Positions 45,310-54,778 of a DNA stretch of 64,000 bases are shown one piece after another; within the stretch, counting starts at the first letter, position 1; every line of letters begins with the position of its first letter. Under the pieces are notes generated by a model. The model was not told the DNA's origin, made no database searches, and saw nothing but the letters and a program-made list of their open reading frames with translations. The stretch is from Nitrospira sp. BO4 (GTDB taxonomy: Bacteria; Nitrospirota; Nitrospiria; Nitrospirales; Nitrospiraceae), in NCBI GenBank assembly GCA_030144965.1, contig JAMPUU010000018.1:62001-126000 (forward strand), read 5' to 3'. The translations under genes were made by a program, and so were the position numbers.

Positions 45310-46923
45310 TTAGTGCGTGCCTAGCACATCCACAAAGAATGTGAATTGATCGAATGTCTTCAAGCAGAGCGTCACCGGTAGCCCCACATGTTCCTTGGCG
45401 CTCAGCACGCCATCGGCATACTGCCCGTTCGGGCTGAACGTAATAGTCGCTCCATCCCCGCCCAATCCGCCATCGGCGTTCAACACCAAGTTCCCCTTGG
45501 TCAAGGTGGCCACCTCAGCCACCAGGTGTGACAGCGGCGGACTCCCGGGCTTGTTGGTTAAGTCCGCGGTGAAGCGAAATTTTCCGACAGAGCCGGCGGG
45601 GCATCCCGTCGTATCCCGACTCGTTTGATACGTGGCAGGGAGCGGGGTGAACGTCACGAGGCTGTTGAGCGTCTGCAGAGGCGAAGACGTGGCCTCAAAG
45701 GCTCCCATGTCACAGAGCACGGTGCCGTTGCGGTCCCCATCGGCCGGGCGGAAGAAACCCCGCTGGTCCACGCCAAGTGGATTGCCCCCCGCGCCAGTGC
45801 AGTTGGCAGTTGGGATGGCGTCAATCGCGGGGCTTTTGCCCGTGCACCCAGCGGGCGTGCCGGATCCGGTGCAGAGCGCGAGGGTCTTGGTCGGCCCACC
45901 ATTGTCCTTCAACCCGGCAGGATCGAGCCGAGGGTCAATGTTGGATTTGTCGCCCGTGGCGGTGAGGCCACAGGTGCCGATTTTGTCTAGGTTGTAGCCC
46001 AGGGAGGTGATAGGTCCAGAGCACCCATCGGCGAGCAGGCTGGTGCTCAGCTTCAGGGTCCCGTTATTAAAAATGCCGGACGTCACGGCGGGAAAGGAGG
46101 GAGGGAGGGAGCCGTTGTCGCTGACCGTGCTGTAGCTGAGCGTCAGGGTGTTTCCAATCGCATTATGGATGGCGCCACCAGTAGCATCGAATCGAGGGCC
46201 CCCGGTAATGCCGTTGCCGCTGATCGTGCTGTGGCTGATGGCCATCGTGCCACTGTTATCAATGCCGCCGCCGAAGGGAGGAATGAACTCACTCCCCATA
46301 TGCTTGTCAACGCCATTGCCGCTGATCGTGCTGTGGCTGATGGTCATCGTGCCACTGTTGGAGATACCACCCTCAAAAAAGCAGAACAACTCGTTTCCAT
46401 TGACAATAGCGGCGCCATTGCTGTCGACTCTGCTGTCGCTGATGGTCAGGATGCCACCGTTGGAGATACCACAACTTTCGGTCACCGTGAGGTGTGCCAG
46501 GGTCAGCACTCCGGCAGGGTCCACAGTAATCTTACCGGGTCTATCAGACCGCTGTGCATCACTGCCGCTGATGATAATTTTCCCTCCGCCGTCGATGGTC
46601 AGGCCCTTGGGGCTGGTAATGGTTAGGGCGGACGGGACCCTAATCGTCCCGTTCACGGTGAAGGCGATGGTATCGGCGCCACTGCCAGCGGCGCAGTCGG
46701 TGGAACCCGAGTGGTTATCCCCTTCGGCGTTGAGGATTGCTTCGCGCAGGGTACAGACCCCATTGTTGGACATCGTATCGTATAAGCTGTTCACCACAAT
46801 GGTGGCCGCTCCAGCTCGACTGGGCAAAACCATCGAGCAGAGCCCCGTCACCAGGGCTACACCGAGCGTCACGCCCCAGGTACTCCTCAACGTCACCCCT
46901 ACTGGGTTCACGTCACGCATCAT
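45310..46923 (-). CDS. CSLREA-domain, right-handed beta-helix secreted protein, copy 3
   Basis: A 537-aa paralogue, first of the three in transcription order. It has the CSLREA motif GVCTLREAILNAE, then beta-helix repeats (MAISHSTISGNGITG, MTISHSTISGNGVD). Its C-terminal module is like copies 1 and 2 but more diverged at the DNA level. The start at 46923 has GGAAGGA. The gap to copy 2 is 69 bases, so the three may form one transcription unit leading to the STN and RiPP genes. Confidence 0.82.
   Translation of the reverse strand: MMRDVNPVGVTLRSTWGVTLGVALVTGLCSMVLPSRAGAATIVVNSLYDTMSNNGVCTLREAILNAEGDNHSGSTDCAAGSGADTIAFTVNGTIRVPSALTITSPKGLTIDGGGKIIISGSDAQRSDRPGKITVDPAGVLTLAHLTVTESCGISNGGILTISDSRVDSNGAAIVNGNELFCFFEGGISNSGTMTISHSTISGNGVDKHMGSEFIPPFGGGIDNSGTMAISHSTISGNGITGGPRFDATGGAIHNAIGNTLTLSYSTVSDNGSLPPSFPAVTSGIFNNGTLKLSTSLLADGCSGPITSLGYNLDKIGTCGLTATGDKSNIDPRLDPAGLKDNGGPTKTLALCTGSGTPAGCTGKSPAIDAIPTANCTGAGGNPLGVDQRGFFRPADGDRNGTVLCDMGAFEATSSPLQTLNSLVTFTPLPATYQTSRDTTGCPAGSVGKFRFTADLTNKPGSPPLSHLVAEVATLTKGNLVLNADGGLGGDGATITFSPNGQYADGVLSAKEHVGLPVTLCLKTFDQFTFFVDVLGTH
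45358..45972 (-). repeat. Paralogue module, direct repeat copy 3 (615 bp, more diverged)
   Basis: It aligns without gaps to 41931-42545 but with clearly more substitutions scattered along its length than between copies 1 and 2. Confidence 0.85.
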
Positions 46924-47796
46924 AGATCCTTCCGTCAGTCTCTGAGAGTTAGTCGCGAACGCCTGGTGTTCCTGTCGTGCTGGCCACGACACTCAAGCAG
47001 AGCTAGCCTGGTTCGTTGCGAGCCATTCAATCTACCCGTCGCACACTGGCGCACTCACAAACCACCTAACGGTTACCGAAGGACACTGTGAGTCATTAGG
47101 GCCAGTTCTGTTCCAAGAGAGTCAGCGCGACTGAATACGTATTATTCCTCCATGCTCTTTAATTGTTCGGATATCGAAGCGACAACAGAAAGGCCAAGTT
47201 CAGGCTTCAGGTTGGGGAGATATGCCCCAGCATTTGTAAAACCACATGGACAATTGTCAGCAATAATTCATGTTCGTGCGATCTCCGGCCTTCTCCGCAG
47301 TCGGATGTTGCAATAAGACGTTGTTACGATTGGCCGTCCTGCCATGCCTCGAGATTCAGGTGACAACGATGGTCGCGCTAGAAAAAGCGAGTGTGTAGGT
47401 GAGCCGTTGAGGGGGAGATGACCTTGGGATTCCAGTGCGTGGGTTCGGCGAATTGGTCAACATTCCTGGATCCTCGTTCGTCCAAGCTGCCGGCCTTCAG
47501 CAGGGTCATACGGAAGAGGATATGGGCACTAATCGGCTCGTCGTGTGAGATCATCTCTGAATCCCGACCCGTCAGTGCCTCACGAGACTCTTGCTCTCTC
47601 GCTCTATAATGGATGCGACTCTAACTCACAGGAGAGACCTTCGTGGCGGGGCTATCAGCGTAAGCGAGGACGTCGAAGTTGAGACTTTCAGGCCAGGCAT
47701 TGACTGCCTGCAGGGGGGCGAAGTCTTATAGTGAGAGTGTGAGAACGATCAATTCAGCTGATGCCGCGGCGATGGGCGTCCTATGCCAGCCGGTGC
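46924..47796. other. Non-coding stretch of about 870 bases
   Basis: No frame here has both a credible start and protein-like content. It probably holds the promoter for the CSLREA/RiPP genes. A TATAAT at 47605-47610 on the plus strand is followed by AGGAGAGACC and a GTG that opens only six codons, perhaps a decayed gene. The zwf gene ends at its right edge. Confidence 0.4.
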
Positions 47797-49344
47797 CTAC
47801 AGCTCCCGCCAGGCGCGGCCGTCGTTTTGAATCAACCGGTCGGCTTCCACCGGCCCCCATGTTCCGGCTTGATATTCGGGGAGCCAGCGTTGTCCCGACT
47901 TGTCCCAGGCTTCGAGAATCTGGGTGATCCACGCCCAGGACGCTTCCACGGCATCGCGCCGCATAAAGCGGGACGCGTCTCCCGCCATCACGTCGAGTAA
48001 AAGGCGCTCATACGCTTCAGGAGACGGACGACCGAATACTTCTCCATACTTGAAGTCCATTTCCACTGGATGGGTCTGAGCACGGGTACCGGGGACACGG
48101 GAGACGATGCGGAGCGTGAGCCCTTCTTCCGGTTGAATTTTCAAGGCTAAGACATTCGGAGCTTGAGGAGTCTGTCCACCGGCATTAAAGAGGATCTGCG
48201 GGATCTCCTTAAATTGGACGGCAACTTCGCTGGCCCGCTGTGGCAAGGCTTTTCCGGTTCGTAAGTAAAACGGCACACCGGACCACCGCCAGTTCTCGAC
48301 GAAACATTTCACCGCCACGTAGGTTTCGGTGATGGAGTTCGGGTTGACGCCCTTCTCACGTCGATAGCCGGGGACTGGTGTCCCATGCGCCGTCCCCTCG
48401 GTGTATTGGGCCCGCACAGTGAACTTTTCCACGTCTTTCGCCGTGATCGGCCTCAAGCAGCGGAGGACTTCCATTTTGGCGTTTCGCACCACGTTGGGAT
48501 CCAGGGAGTAGGGCGGCTCCATGGCGACCAGGCAGAGGAGTTGAAGCAAATGATTCTGGATCATGTCCCGGAGAGCGCCCGCCTCCTCATAGTACGTCGC
48601 TCTGGTTCCGACACCTTCGGCTTCGCTCACGGTAATTTGAACGTGATCGACGTATTTATGATTCCAGATCGGCTCGAAAATGCTGTTGGCGAACCGTACG
48701 ACCATGAGATTCTGAACCGTCTCTTTGCCCAGATAATGATCGATCCGGAAAATCTGCGATTCATCGAAGACACGGCCTGTGACCTCGTTGATGGCCTGTG
48801 CCGACACCAGGTCGCGCCCGACCGGTTTTTCGACGATGATGCGCGTATAGGGGGAACGAGCCCCGGGAGATCCCGCTAGACCGGAACGGGACAAGCCTTC
48901 GCAGACGGATGTAAAGGAACTGGGGGGGATGCTGAGATAGAAAATCCGATTCCCGGGCAGTTGAAACGTCCGCTCGAGTTCTTCCACGCGCTCCTTCAGT
49001 CTCACATAGGTCTGATCGTCGTCGTTTCCCCCTGCCAGATAAAACAGATGCTGAGCAAAGGCCTTCCACGTCTCGTCGATCAAGGCCTGCCGGGAATGTT
49101 TGACGACGCCATCACGGACGCTGGCTCGGAACTCTTCATCGCTCATCGAAGTACGGCCCAAGCCGAGCACCACGTAGTTCGACGGGAGCAACCCGTCGAG
49201 GAGGAGGTTATAGACCGCGGGAATCAGGCGTCGCCGAGCGAGGTCGCCGGAGCCACCGAAAATGACCAAGGTACATGGTTCGACTGGCGGCAGCGGTTCC
49301 TGAGAGGGGCTGATATCAATCCGTTGACTGTTCGTCGATGCCAT
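47797..49344 (-). CDS. zwf: Glucose-6-phosphate 1-dehydrogenase
   Basis: First step of the oxidative pentose phosphate pathway: glucose 6-phosphate to 6-phosphogluconolactone with NADP or NAD. The 515-aa protein has the Rossmann motif FGGSGDLARRRLIPAVY, the active-site RIDHYLGKE, and PFYLRTGKAL. The ATG at 49344 has GAGGAGG six bases upstream. It lies 26 bases after gnd in the same direction, giving a compact pentose phosphate unit. Confidence 0.97.
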   Translation of the reverse strand: MASTNSQRIDISPSQEPLPPVEPCTLVIFGGSGDLARRRLIPAVYNLLLDGLLPSNYVVLGLGRTSMSDEEFRASVRDGVVKHSRQALIDETWKAFAQHLFYLAGGNDDDQTYVRLKERVEELERTFQLPGNRIFYLSIPPSSFTSVCEGLSRSGLAGSPGARSPYTRIIVEKPVGRDLVSAQAINEVTGRVFDESQIFRIDHYLGKETVQNLMVVRFANSIFEPIWNHKYVDHVQITVSEAEGVGTRATYYEEAGALRDMIQNHLLQLLCLVAMEPPYSLDPNVVRNAKMEVLRCLRPITAKDVEKFTVRAQYTEGTAHGTPVPGYRREKGVNPNSITETYVAVKCFVENWRWSGVPFYLRTGKALPQRASEVAVQFKEIPQILFNAGGQTPQAPNVLALKIQPEEGLTLRIVSRVPGTRAQTHPVEMDFKYGEVFGRPSPEAYERLLLDVMAGDASRFMRRDAVEASWAWITQILEAWDKSGQRWLPEYQAGTWGPVEADRLIQNDGRAWREL

Positions 49345-49370
49345 CAAGGCCTCCTCAATGCTGCCGGGAG

Positions 49371-50264
49371 TTATCGTCGGACGGCATGACCACCGAAGGC
49401 GTTGCGAAGGGCGGCCAGCATCTTTTCGGTAAACGATTCTTCTTGCCGTGAACGGAACCGGGTAAAGAGGGCGGTCGTCAAGGTCGGAACCGGCACGTCT
49501 TTCTCAATGGCATCGACGATCATCCACCGTCCTTCACCCGAGTCTTGCACATATCCTTTCAGGCGTTCCAGTTTGGGATCCTGTTTCAGCGCGCCCGCAG
49601 CCAACTCCAAGAGCCAGGATCGGACCACACTTCCATGCATCCACAAGTCGGCTATGTTTGCCAGGTCCAGCTTGTACTCGCTCTTTGACATCAGCTCAAA
49701 CCCTTCCGCATACCCTTGCATCATACTGTACTCGATCCCGTTGTGGACCATCTTCACATAGTGCCCGGCTCCAACACCTCCGACATGCGCCCACCCGTTT
49801 TCTGGGGCGAGGGTTTTGAAGACCGGGGCAAGCCGCTGGACGGGTGCCGCTTCGCCACCCACCATGAGGCAGTAGCCGACGGTGAGCCCCCAGATACCTC
49901 CGCTCGTTCCGGCGTCCACGTAGTGGATGCCTCGTTTCTTCAACTCGGCGGCCCGCCGCACGTCGTCATGAAACCGTGTATTGCCGCCGTCGATGATGGT
50001 ATCTCCAGGTTGCAGCAACGCGGCCACCGCCTCCACGGTTTCTTCCGTTGGCGATCCGGACGGAACCATGATCCAGACGGCGCGGGGGGCACCAAGTTTA
50101 CTCACAAGATCAGCCAGAGACGTGGAGCTGATACACCCGTGACTTTCCGCCTGTTTGATCAGTTCACTGGATCGATCATAGACGACCACGCGGTGCTGAT
50201 CGCGCCGGAGACGCGTGACCATGTTCATCCCCATCTTGCCTAATCCGATAAATCCCAGTTCCAT
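49371..50264 (-). CDS. gnd: 6-phosphogluconate dehydrogenase, short (YqeC/GndA-like) form
   Basis: Oxidatively decarboxylates 6-phosphogluconate to ribulose 5-phosphate. The 297-aa size is that of the short decarboxylating form often using NAD, not the 470-aa form. It has the GLGKMGMNM dinucleotide motif at 7-15, DGGNTRFHDD, GTSGGIWG and the substrate Lys in HYVKMVHNGIEY. It precedes zwf. Confidence 0.94.
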   Translation of the reverse strand: MELGFIGLGKMGMNMVTRLRRDQHRVVVYDRSSELIKQAESHGCISSTSLADLVSKLGAPRAVWIMVPSGSPTEETVEAVAALLQPGDTIIDGGNTRFHDDVRRAAELKKRGIHYVDAGTSGGIWGLTVGYCLMVGGEAAPVQRLAPVFKTLAPENGWAHVGGVGAGHYVKMVHNGIEYSMMQGYAEGFELMSKSEYKLDLANIADLWMHGSVVRSWLLELAAGALKQDPKLERLKGYVQDSGEGRWMIVDAIEKDVPVPTLTTALFTRFRSRQEESFTEKMLAALRNAFGGHAVRR

Positions 50265-50401
50265 AAGAGCTCCTTGGTATGAATGTCGGTTACAGAGGGT
50301 GCGGTAGCCGTCGATCTATTCACGGGCACGCGTGGCTCTTCTCACGTCGCATGGGAACAAGGTCCTTGCGTAGAGGCTACCGGTTCAGCGCATTCCCGCG
50401 G

Positions 50402-51187
50402 TCAGTCGATGCGGGCAGGATTCGGGACATCCTTAAAGAGAAGATCGGCAAATTGCCGTCCAAAGTTGAGCCTGTCGGCGAGGGTGGTGGCCGTCAGGAA
50501 TTGTCCCGCCAGGTGCTCGAGCGCCGGTTCACGCGAAAACATGAATCGATGAACATCCACAGGGGCGACCAGCCAAAACCCTCGTAACCGGAAAAAGGCC
50601 GAGATGCAATCTTCGTAGAACAGCGTCAATAGATAGTGGGCCGTTCCCGGCTTTTCTAGGAGATCCTGTGCTTTCCCCAACAGGTGGAAGCATTCGGCCT
50701 TGAGACGAATCTGTTCGTTGATGGAAGCCGGCGGCGGGCCTTGGCGGAATCGTTGGTGAACTTTTTCGATCAACTGCGCACAGACGCCCTCATAATCGTA
50801 AAGGATTCGGCCTTTTCGAAGCAACGAGGGAAGGCGCAGGGAGTAGGCGAGGTCATCCTCAATAGACTGGTATCCACGATAGCGGATATCCGCCAAGCGC
50901 TCGCCGACGCGAAGGATCTCGTGGCTGTCGGCCTCTCCCTTGACCAGAGCGATCAGATCGATATCGCTATGCGGAGTGAGCGCTCTCCGTGCGCCCGACC
51001 CGACGAGTATGACGCCGACCAGATCCCCGCCCCTTCGGCCCTTCACATGCCGCAAGGCAATTTCCACATTGTCTTCAAACCCGGGGGGAGAAGGTGATTC
51101 CGGCTGTTCCGGCGGTTCCGGGATTTCGACCAACTCGGCATTCAGTTCGTCTCGCGTGGGGGTGCTTGTCGTGGTGTTTGAATCCAT
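50402..51187 (-). CDS. Nucleotidyltransferase-domain protein
   Basis: A 261-aa protein with an N-terminal Pro/Glu-rich segment, then a pol-beta-type nucleotidyltransferase core: VILVGSGARRALTPHSDIDLIALV holds the GSxxR-like and DxD motifs. A helical C-terminal domain of about 120 residues follows. Such proteins transfer nucleotides to small molecules or proteins; the target is unknown. It lies 137 bases upstream of gnd. Confidence 0.78.
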   Translation of the reverse strand: MDSNTTTSTPTRDELNAELVEIPEPPEQPESPSPPGFEDNVEIALRHVKGRRGGDLVGVILVGSGARRALTPHSDIDLIALVKGEADSHEILRVGERLADIRYRGYQSIEDDLAYSLRLPSLLRKGRILYDYEGVCAQLIEKVHQRFRQGPPPASINEQIRLKAECFHLLGKAQDLLEKPGTAHYLLTLFYEDCISAFFRLRGFWLVAPVDVHRFMFSREPALEHLAGQFLTATTLADRLNFGRQFADLLFKDVPNPARID

Positions 51188-51257
51188 AACCTTCTTTCAA
51201 CAGTAAACGACGGTGTCTCTCCGGCATTCTATGGGTCAAGAAATAGAGTGTCAACGT

Positions 51258-52289
51258 TCAACGTGAGAGGACTTTCGAAAAAACGGCGGAGGCTTCGTCG
51301 ATCTGCTTCTCCGAGATGTTGAGATGGGTGACGGCTCGATAGGATTTCCCTCCAGTCGCGTTGATAAGTACCCCCTGCTCTTTCAGAGCAGCGACCAGTT
51401 CGGCGGGAGAGCGCGGCTCGTCGACGATGTCGAAAATGACGATATTGGTCTCCACGTGCTGCGGTGCAATCTGGATCGAGGGAATCTGCTGCAGCAGGCG
51501 AGCCAGTTTTTTTGCATTGTCGTGGTCGGTCTTGAGGCGGGCGACGTGCCGATCCAAGGCGTAGATGCCGGCGGCCGCCAGAATGCCTGCTTGCCGCATG
51601 GCCCCTCCATACATGCGCCGAAAGCGGCGGGCGCGATCGATGATTCGTTGGTCGTTTGAGATCAACAGCGATCCAACGGGAGCTCCCAGCCCCTTCGAGA
51701 GACAGATCGAGACGGTTTCAAAGTGCTGTGCGTACACCGTGGGGGGCAGCGTCGTAGCGGCCACGGCATTGAAAAGCCTAGCTCCGTCGAGATGCATGGG
51801 AATCCCATGTCTGACGGCAATGGCGCGGATTCTTTCGATCGTGGACAGGGAATAAATCGTCCCGCCTCCGGCATTGTGTGTATTTTCGAGGCAGATCAAA
51901 GCCGTCATGATGCTGTGGGGATCGTTCGGCCTGATCGCGGCTTCCACCTGCTCGGCGGTCATGATCCCCCGTTCACCGACCACCCAATGGAGTTGCACGC
52001 CTGCCAGTGCCCCGGCCGCCCCCTGCTCGTAACGGACGATATGACTCTTGCTTTCGACGATGATCTCCTGCCCTGGCTGGGTCTGTGACCGAATCGCCAG
52101 TTGATTGGCCATGGTTCCGGAGGGGACAAAGAGCGCGAAGCGCTTGCCGAGCAGGTTGGCCGCCATGTCTTGCAGCCGATTGACGGTCGGATCTTCACCA
52201 TACACGTCGTCGCCGACTTCGGCGCGCGCCATGGCCTTCCGCATCTCGTCCGTCGGTTTCGTGACGGTGTCGCTACGAAGATCAATCAT
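51258..52289 (-). CDS. ltaE: Low-specificity L-threonine aldolase
   Basis: A PLP enzyme that splits threonine or allo-threonine to glycine and acetaldehyde. The family start [20 protein letters not shown], the [10 protein letters not shown] motif and the PLP lysine in [15 protein letters not shown] are present. At 343 aa it has family length. I used the ATG at 52289 with GGGAGA upstream; the frame runs 97 codons further but that part is not family sequence. Confidence 0.94.
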   Translation of the reverse strand: MIDLRSDTVTKPTDEMRKAMARAEVGDDVYGEDPTVNRLQDMAANLLGKRFALFVPSGTMANQLAIRSQTQPGQEIIVESKSHIVRYEQGAAGALAGVQLHWVVGERGIMTAEQVEAAIRPNDPHSIMTALICLENTHNAGGGTIYSLSTIERIRAIAVRHGIPMHLDGARLFNAVAATTLPPTVYAQHFETVSICLSKGLGAPVGSLLISNDQRIIDRARRFRRMYGGAMRQAGILAAAGIYALDRHVARLKTDHDNAKKLARLLQQIPSIQIAPQHVETNIVIFDIVDEPRSPAELVAALKEQGVLINATGGKSYRAVTHLNISEKQIDEASAVFSKVLSR

Positions 52290-52381
52290 GTGGTGTGTCT
52301 CCCGAGAATTCCACACGGCCCGCCGCATTCTAACAGATATGCCACTTGCAGGCGAAAGCACACCTGCTACACTGGGCACGC

Positions 52382-53701
52382 ATGGGCGAACCGAGTCAGA
52401 CGATTCTTGTTCGATGGGCGGAGTCTCTTGGTGCCAAACGGGAAGAATTGGTTCCGTTGGCCTGGGCCTTTGCATATTTTTTCTGTTTGCTTTGCGGGTA
52501 TTCCATTCTCCGTCCCGTTCGCGACGAAATGGCCATTGAAGGAGGGCTGAAGAATCTCCCGTGGATGATGTCCGGGACATTTTTGGCCATGCTTGCCGCC
52601 ACGCCGCTCTTCGGATGGCTCTCGGCCCGATATACGCGCGATCGGCTGCTGTTGACCGTCTACACCTTCTTCATCACGAATCTGGTTGCGTTTTATGTGT
52701 TGATGACGAGTCATGTGTCCCCGGAGTGGGTAGCCCGTGGGTTTTTTATCTGGTTGTCGGTGTTCAATCTGTTCGTCGTGTCCGTGTTCTGGAGTTTCAT
52801 GGACGACATCTTTACACCGGAGCAGGGAGCGCGGCTGTTTGGGGTCATTGCCGCGGGAGGGAGCAGTGGAGCGATAGTCGGCCCGCTGCTGACAACAGGC
52901 CTCACGTCTGTTTTCCCGGTTCCGGTCTTGATGTTGGCCTCGACGGCGTTTCTGTTGTTGTGCCTGGGATGCATATTCCGGCTTGACCAGTGGAGTCGGC
53001 AACGGTCGGAACACCATCAACCGCACCCGGGCGATCCTCTCAGGGGAAGTTTCCTGGCGGGAATCCGTCTGACATTCTCTTCGCCCTATTTACTTGGGAT
53101 CTGCGGCTACCTGGCCCTGCTGACCATGACCGCAACCTTCTTGTACTTTGAACAGACTCGTTTGGTGGCGGAATATCTCGATCAGCCGGAGGCTCGTACG
53201 CGTCTCTTCTCTAGTCTAGATCTTGTCACCAATCTGTTGACCTGGCTGACCCAGGTATTCATTACCAAGGGGGTAATCAGCCGGTTTGGGCTGGTAGCGG
53301 GCCTGCTCTTTCTCCCGGCGGTCAGTGTGATGGGATTTATAGGGATCGCCCTGTGGCCGACGCTGATGGTCTATGTCATCTTTTCGGTTCTGCGCAGGGT
53401 GGGGGAATATGCGTTGTCCAAACCGTCGCGAGAAGTGCTGTTTACTATCGTCAGTCGTGAAGAAAAGTACAAGGCGAAGAACTTTATCGACACAGCCATT
53501 TCACGCGGAGGAGATGCATCCACCGCCTGGCTGGTCACCGGAGTGAAGACACTCGGAGCCACCACCGCCCACATCGCCTGGGCACTGGTGCCATTGATGC
53601 TGGCCTGGGCATGGCTCGCGGCTATGCTCGCTCGTCAGCACAAGCATCAGACGTCGTCCACCGCATCATCGACGATTGCGGGTTCTCATTCCACAGGATG
53701 A
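52382..53701 (+). CDS. ATP/ADP-antiporter-like (Npt/TLC-family-like) membrane transporter
   Basis: A 439-aa membrane protein with about 12 hydrophobic segments. The [20 protein letters not shown] stretch resembles the start of nucleotide transporter (TLC/Npt) family members, and the rest is MFS-like. Homologues in free-living bacteria are usually not shown to transport nucleotides. The ATG at 52382 gives a natural start, but the ribosome binding site is weak. It is divergent from ltaE. Confidence 0.7.
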   Translation: MGEPSQTILVRWAESLGAKREELVPLAWAFAYFFCLLCGYSILRPVRDEMAIEGGLKNLPWMMSGTFLAMLAATPLFGWLSARYTRDRLLLTVYTFFITNLVAFYVLMTSHVSPEWVARGFFIWLSVFNLFVVSVFWSFMDDIFTPEQGARLFGVIAAGGSSGAIVGPLLTTGLTSVFPVPVLMLASTAFLLLCLGCIFRLDQWSRQRSEHHQPHPGDPLRGSFLAGIRLTFSSPYLLGICGYLALLTMTATFLYFEQTRLVAEYLDQPEARTRLFSSLDLVTNLLTWLTQVFITKGVISRFGLVAGLLFLPAVSVMGFIGIALWPTLMVYVIFSVLRRVGEYALSKPSREVLFTIVSREEKYKAKNFIDTAISRGGDASTAWLVTGVKTLGATTAHIAWALVPLMLAWAWLAAMLARQHKHQTSSTASSTIAGSHSTG

Positions 53702-53723
53702 GCGTTGCTTCGACCTGACCTGT

Positions 53724-54554
53724 CTAGTCGCGAATGGTGACGGACCCGATCATATAGGAGCTTGCACGGCCCGCCCTTGCTCCTCGCACTCGGACTTCCG
53801 ACACATCGCGAGTCCACTCACGGGTGTTCCATGTACTTCCTGCGTTCAACTCCGGCCAGAACCACCAAGTTCCGTCGCGCTTCCGAAACCAGAGTTGGAT
53901 CGGTGTATCCGGCAGGACGCGAATAGACTCCATGTCAAAATACGTAAACGCATGAGTCTCGCCGTTGCTGAGCCAGACGCGAATCCACTGGTTTTGGTCG
54001 TGAGAGGAGAGCACTCTGGGAGTCTTCGCCCAATCGACATCGGTGCATTTCCAATCGACAAGTTTGCCGAAGCCTCGGCCAAGACCATCTCCCGGGTCCG
54101 GAAGGGTGTAGCACTCGATTCCTCTCGCCATGCTCAAATGAAAATGATTTTGTCCTAGGCTGTCTAAGTTGACGTCATGTTTTTGACAACGCTGGCGGTA
54201 GGTCCAGCAGTCGCTATGCTTGGAGGGATCGCACATTTGCAATGGTCCTGACGGCGATCGGGCTGTTTTGAACGCGAGAGTCGATCGAGCCTGGGCAAGG
54301 ATTTGTGAGAGCGCAGCTTCGTCGTCGAAATTGACCACACATTGTTGCGGACTACTCCCGTTTGGACGAACTTGAACCACTTTGGGAGTTTGGCTCTCCC
54401 GTTCCCGTTCGGTTTCCTGTTCAGGGGTCGCTCGTGTCGGGGGATTCAGAGGATTCATGGGCTTAAGAGAAGTGCACGCTCCCAGCGATAGCGCCAAACA
54501 CATCCAGAGAGCCATGCTGAAACCACGTACGTGCACCTGTGCTAGAGACCGCAT
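53724..54554 (-). CDS. Lipoprotein, hypothetical
   Basis: A 276-aa protein with a lipoprotein signal (ALSLGAC) and an N-terminal Pro/Glu/Arg-rich linker. The main domain has many Trp and Cys residues (SDCWTYRQRCQKHD, GTWWFWPELNAG). The ATG at 54554 follows GGAGGAG. No family recognised; probably periplasmic face of the outer membrane. Confidence 0.7.
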   Translation of the reverse strand: MRSLAQVHVRGFSMALWMCLALSLGACTSLKPMNPLNPPTRATPEQETERERESQTPKVVQVRPNGSSPQQCVVNFDDEAALSQILAQARSTLAFKTARSPSGPLQMCDPSKHSDCWTYRQRCQKHDVNLDSLGQNHFHLSMARGIECYTLPDPGDGLGRGFGKLVDWKCTDVDWAKTPRVLSSHDQNQWIRVWLSNGETHAFTYFDMESIRVLPDTPIQLWFRKRDGTWWFWPELNAGSTWNTREWTRDVSEVRVRGARAGRASSYMIGSVTIRD

Positions 54555-54659
54555 CACTCCTCCTTTTCTTGCGCAAACACGAGTCGGCTCACCGATTTCT
54601 TATTTTCCATATCGAGCATCGAATTGGGACAGATTGAATCGAAAACCCGCTGACCGTTG

Positions 54660-54689
54660 TTTACTCGTCGAAAAAATGCGTGCTATAGT
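54660..54689 (+). promoter_or_regulatory. Candidate sigma-70-type promoter for the ProA-like gene
   Basis: TTTACT (54660-54665) and TATAGT (54684-54689) are 18 bases apart in the divergent gap. Transcription would begin about 85 bases before the gene. The -35 is a weak match. Confidence 0.4.
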
Positions 54690-54778
54690 CCGACGCCCTA
54701 GGATCCTATCATTGTCTCAGGGTGATGGGCTGATTGCAATGAATCCTTGGAAGGCATATCCCGCGAAAAACGGCCCCT

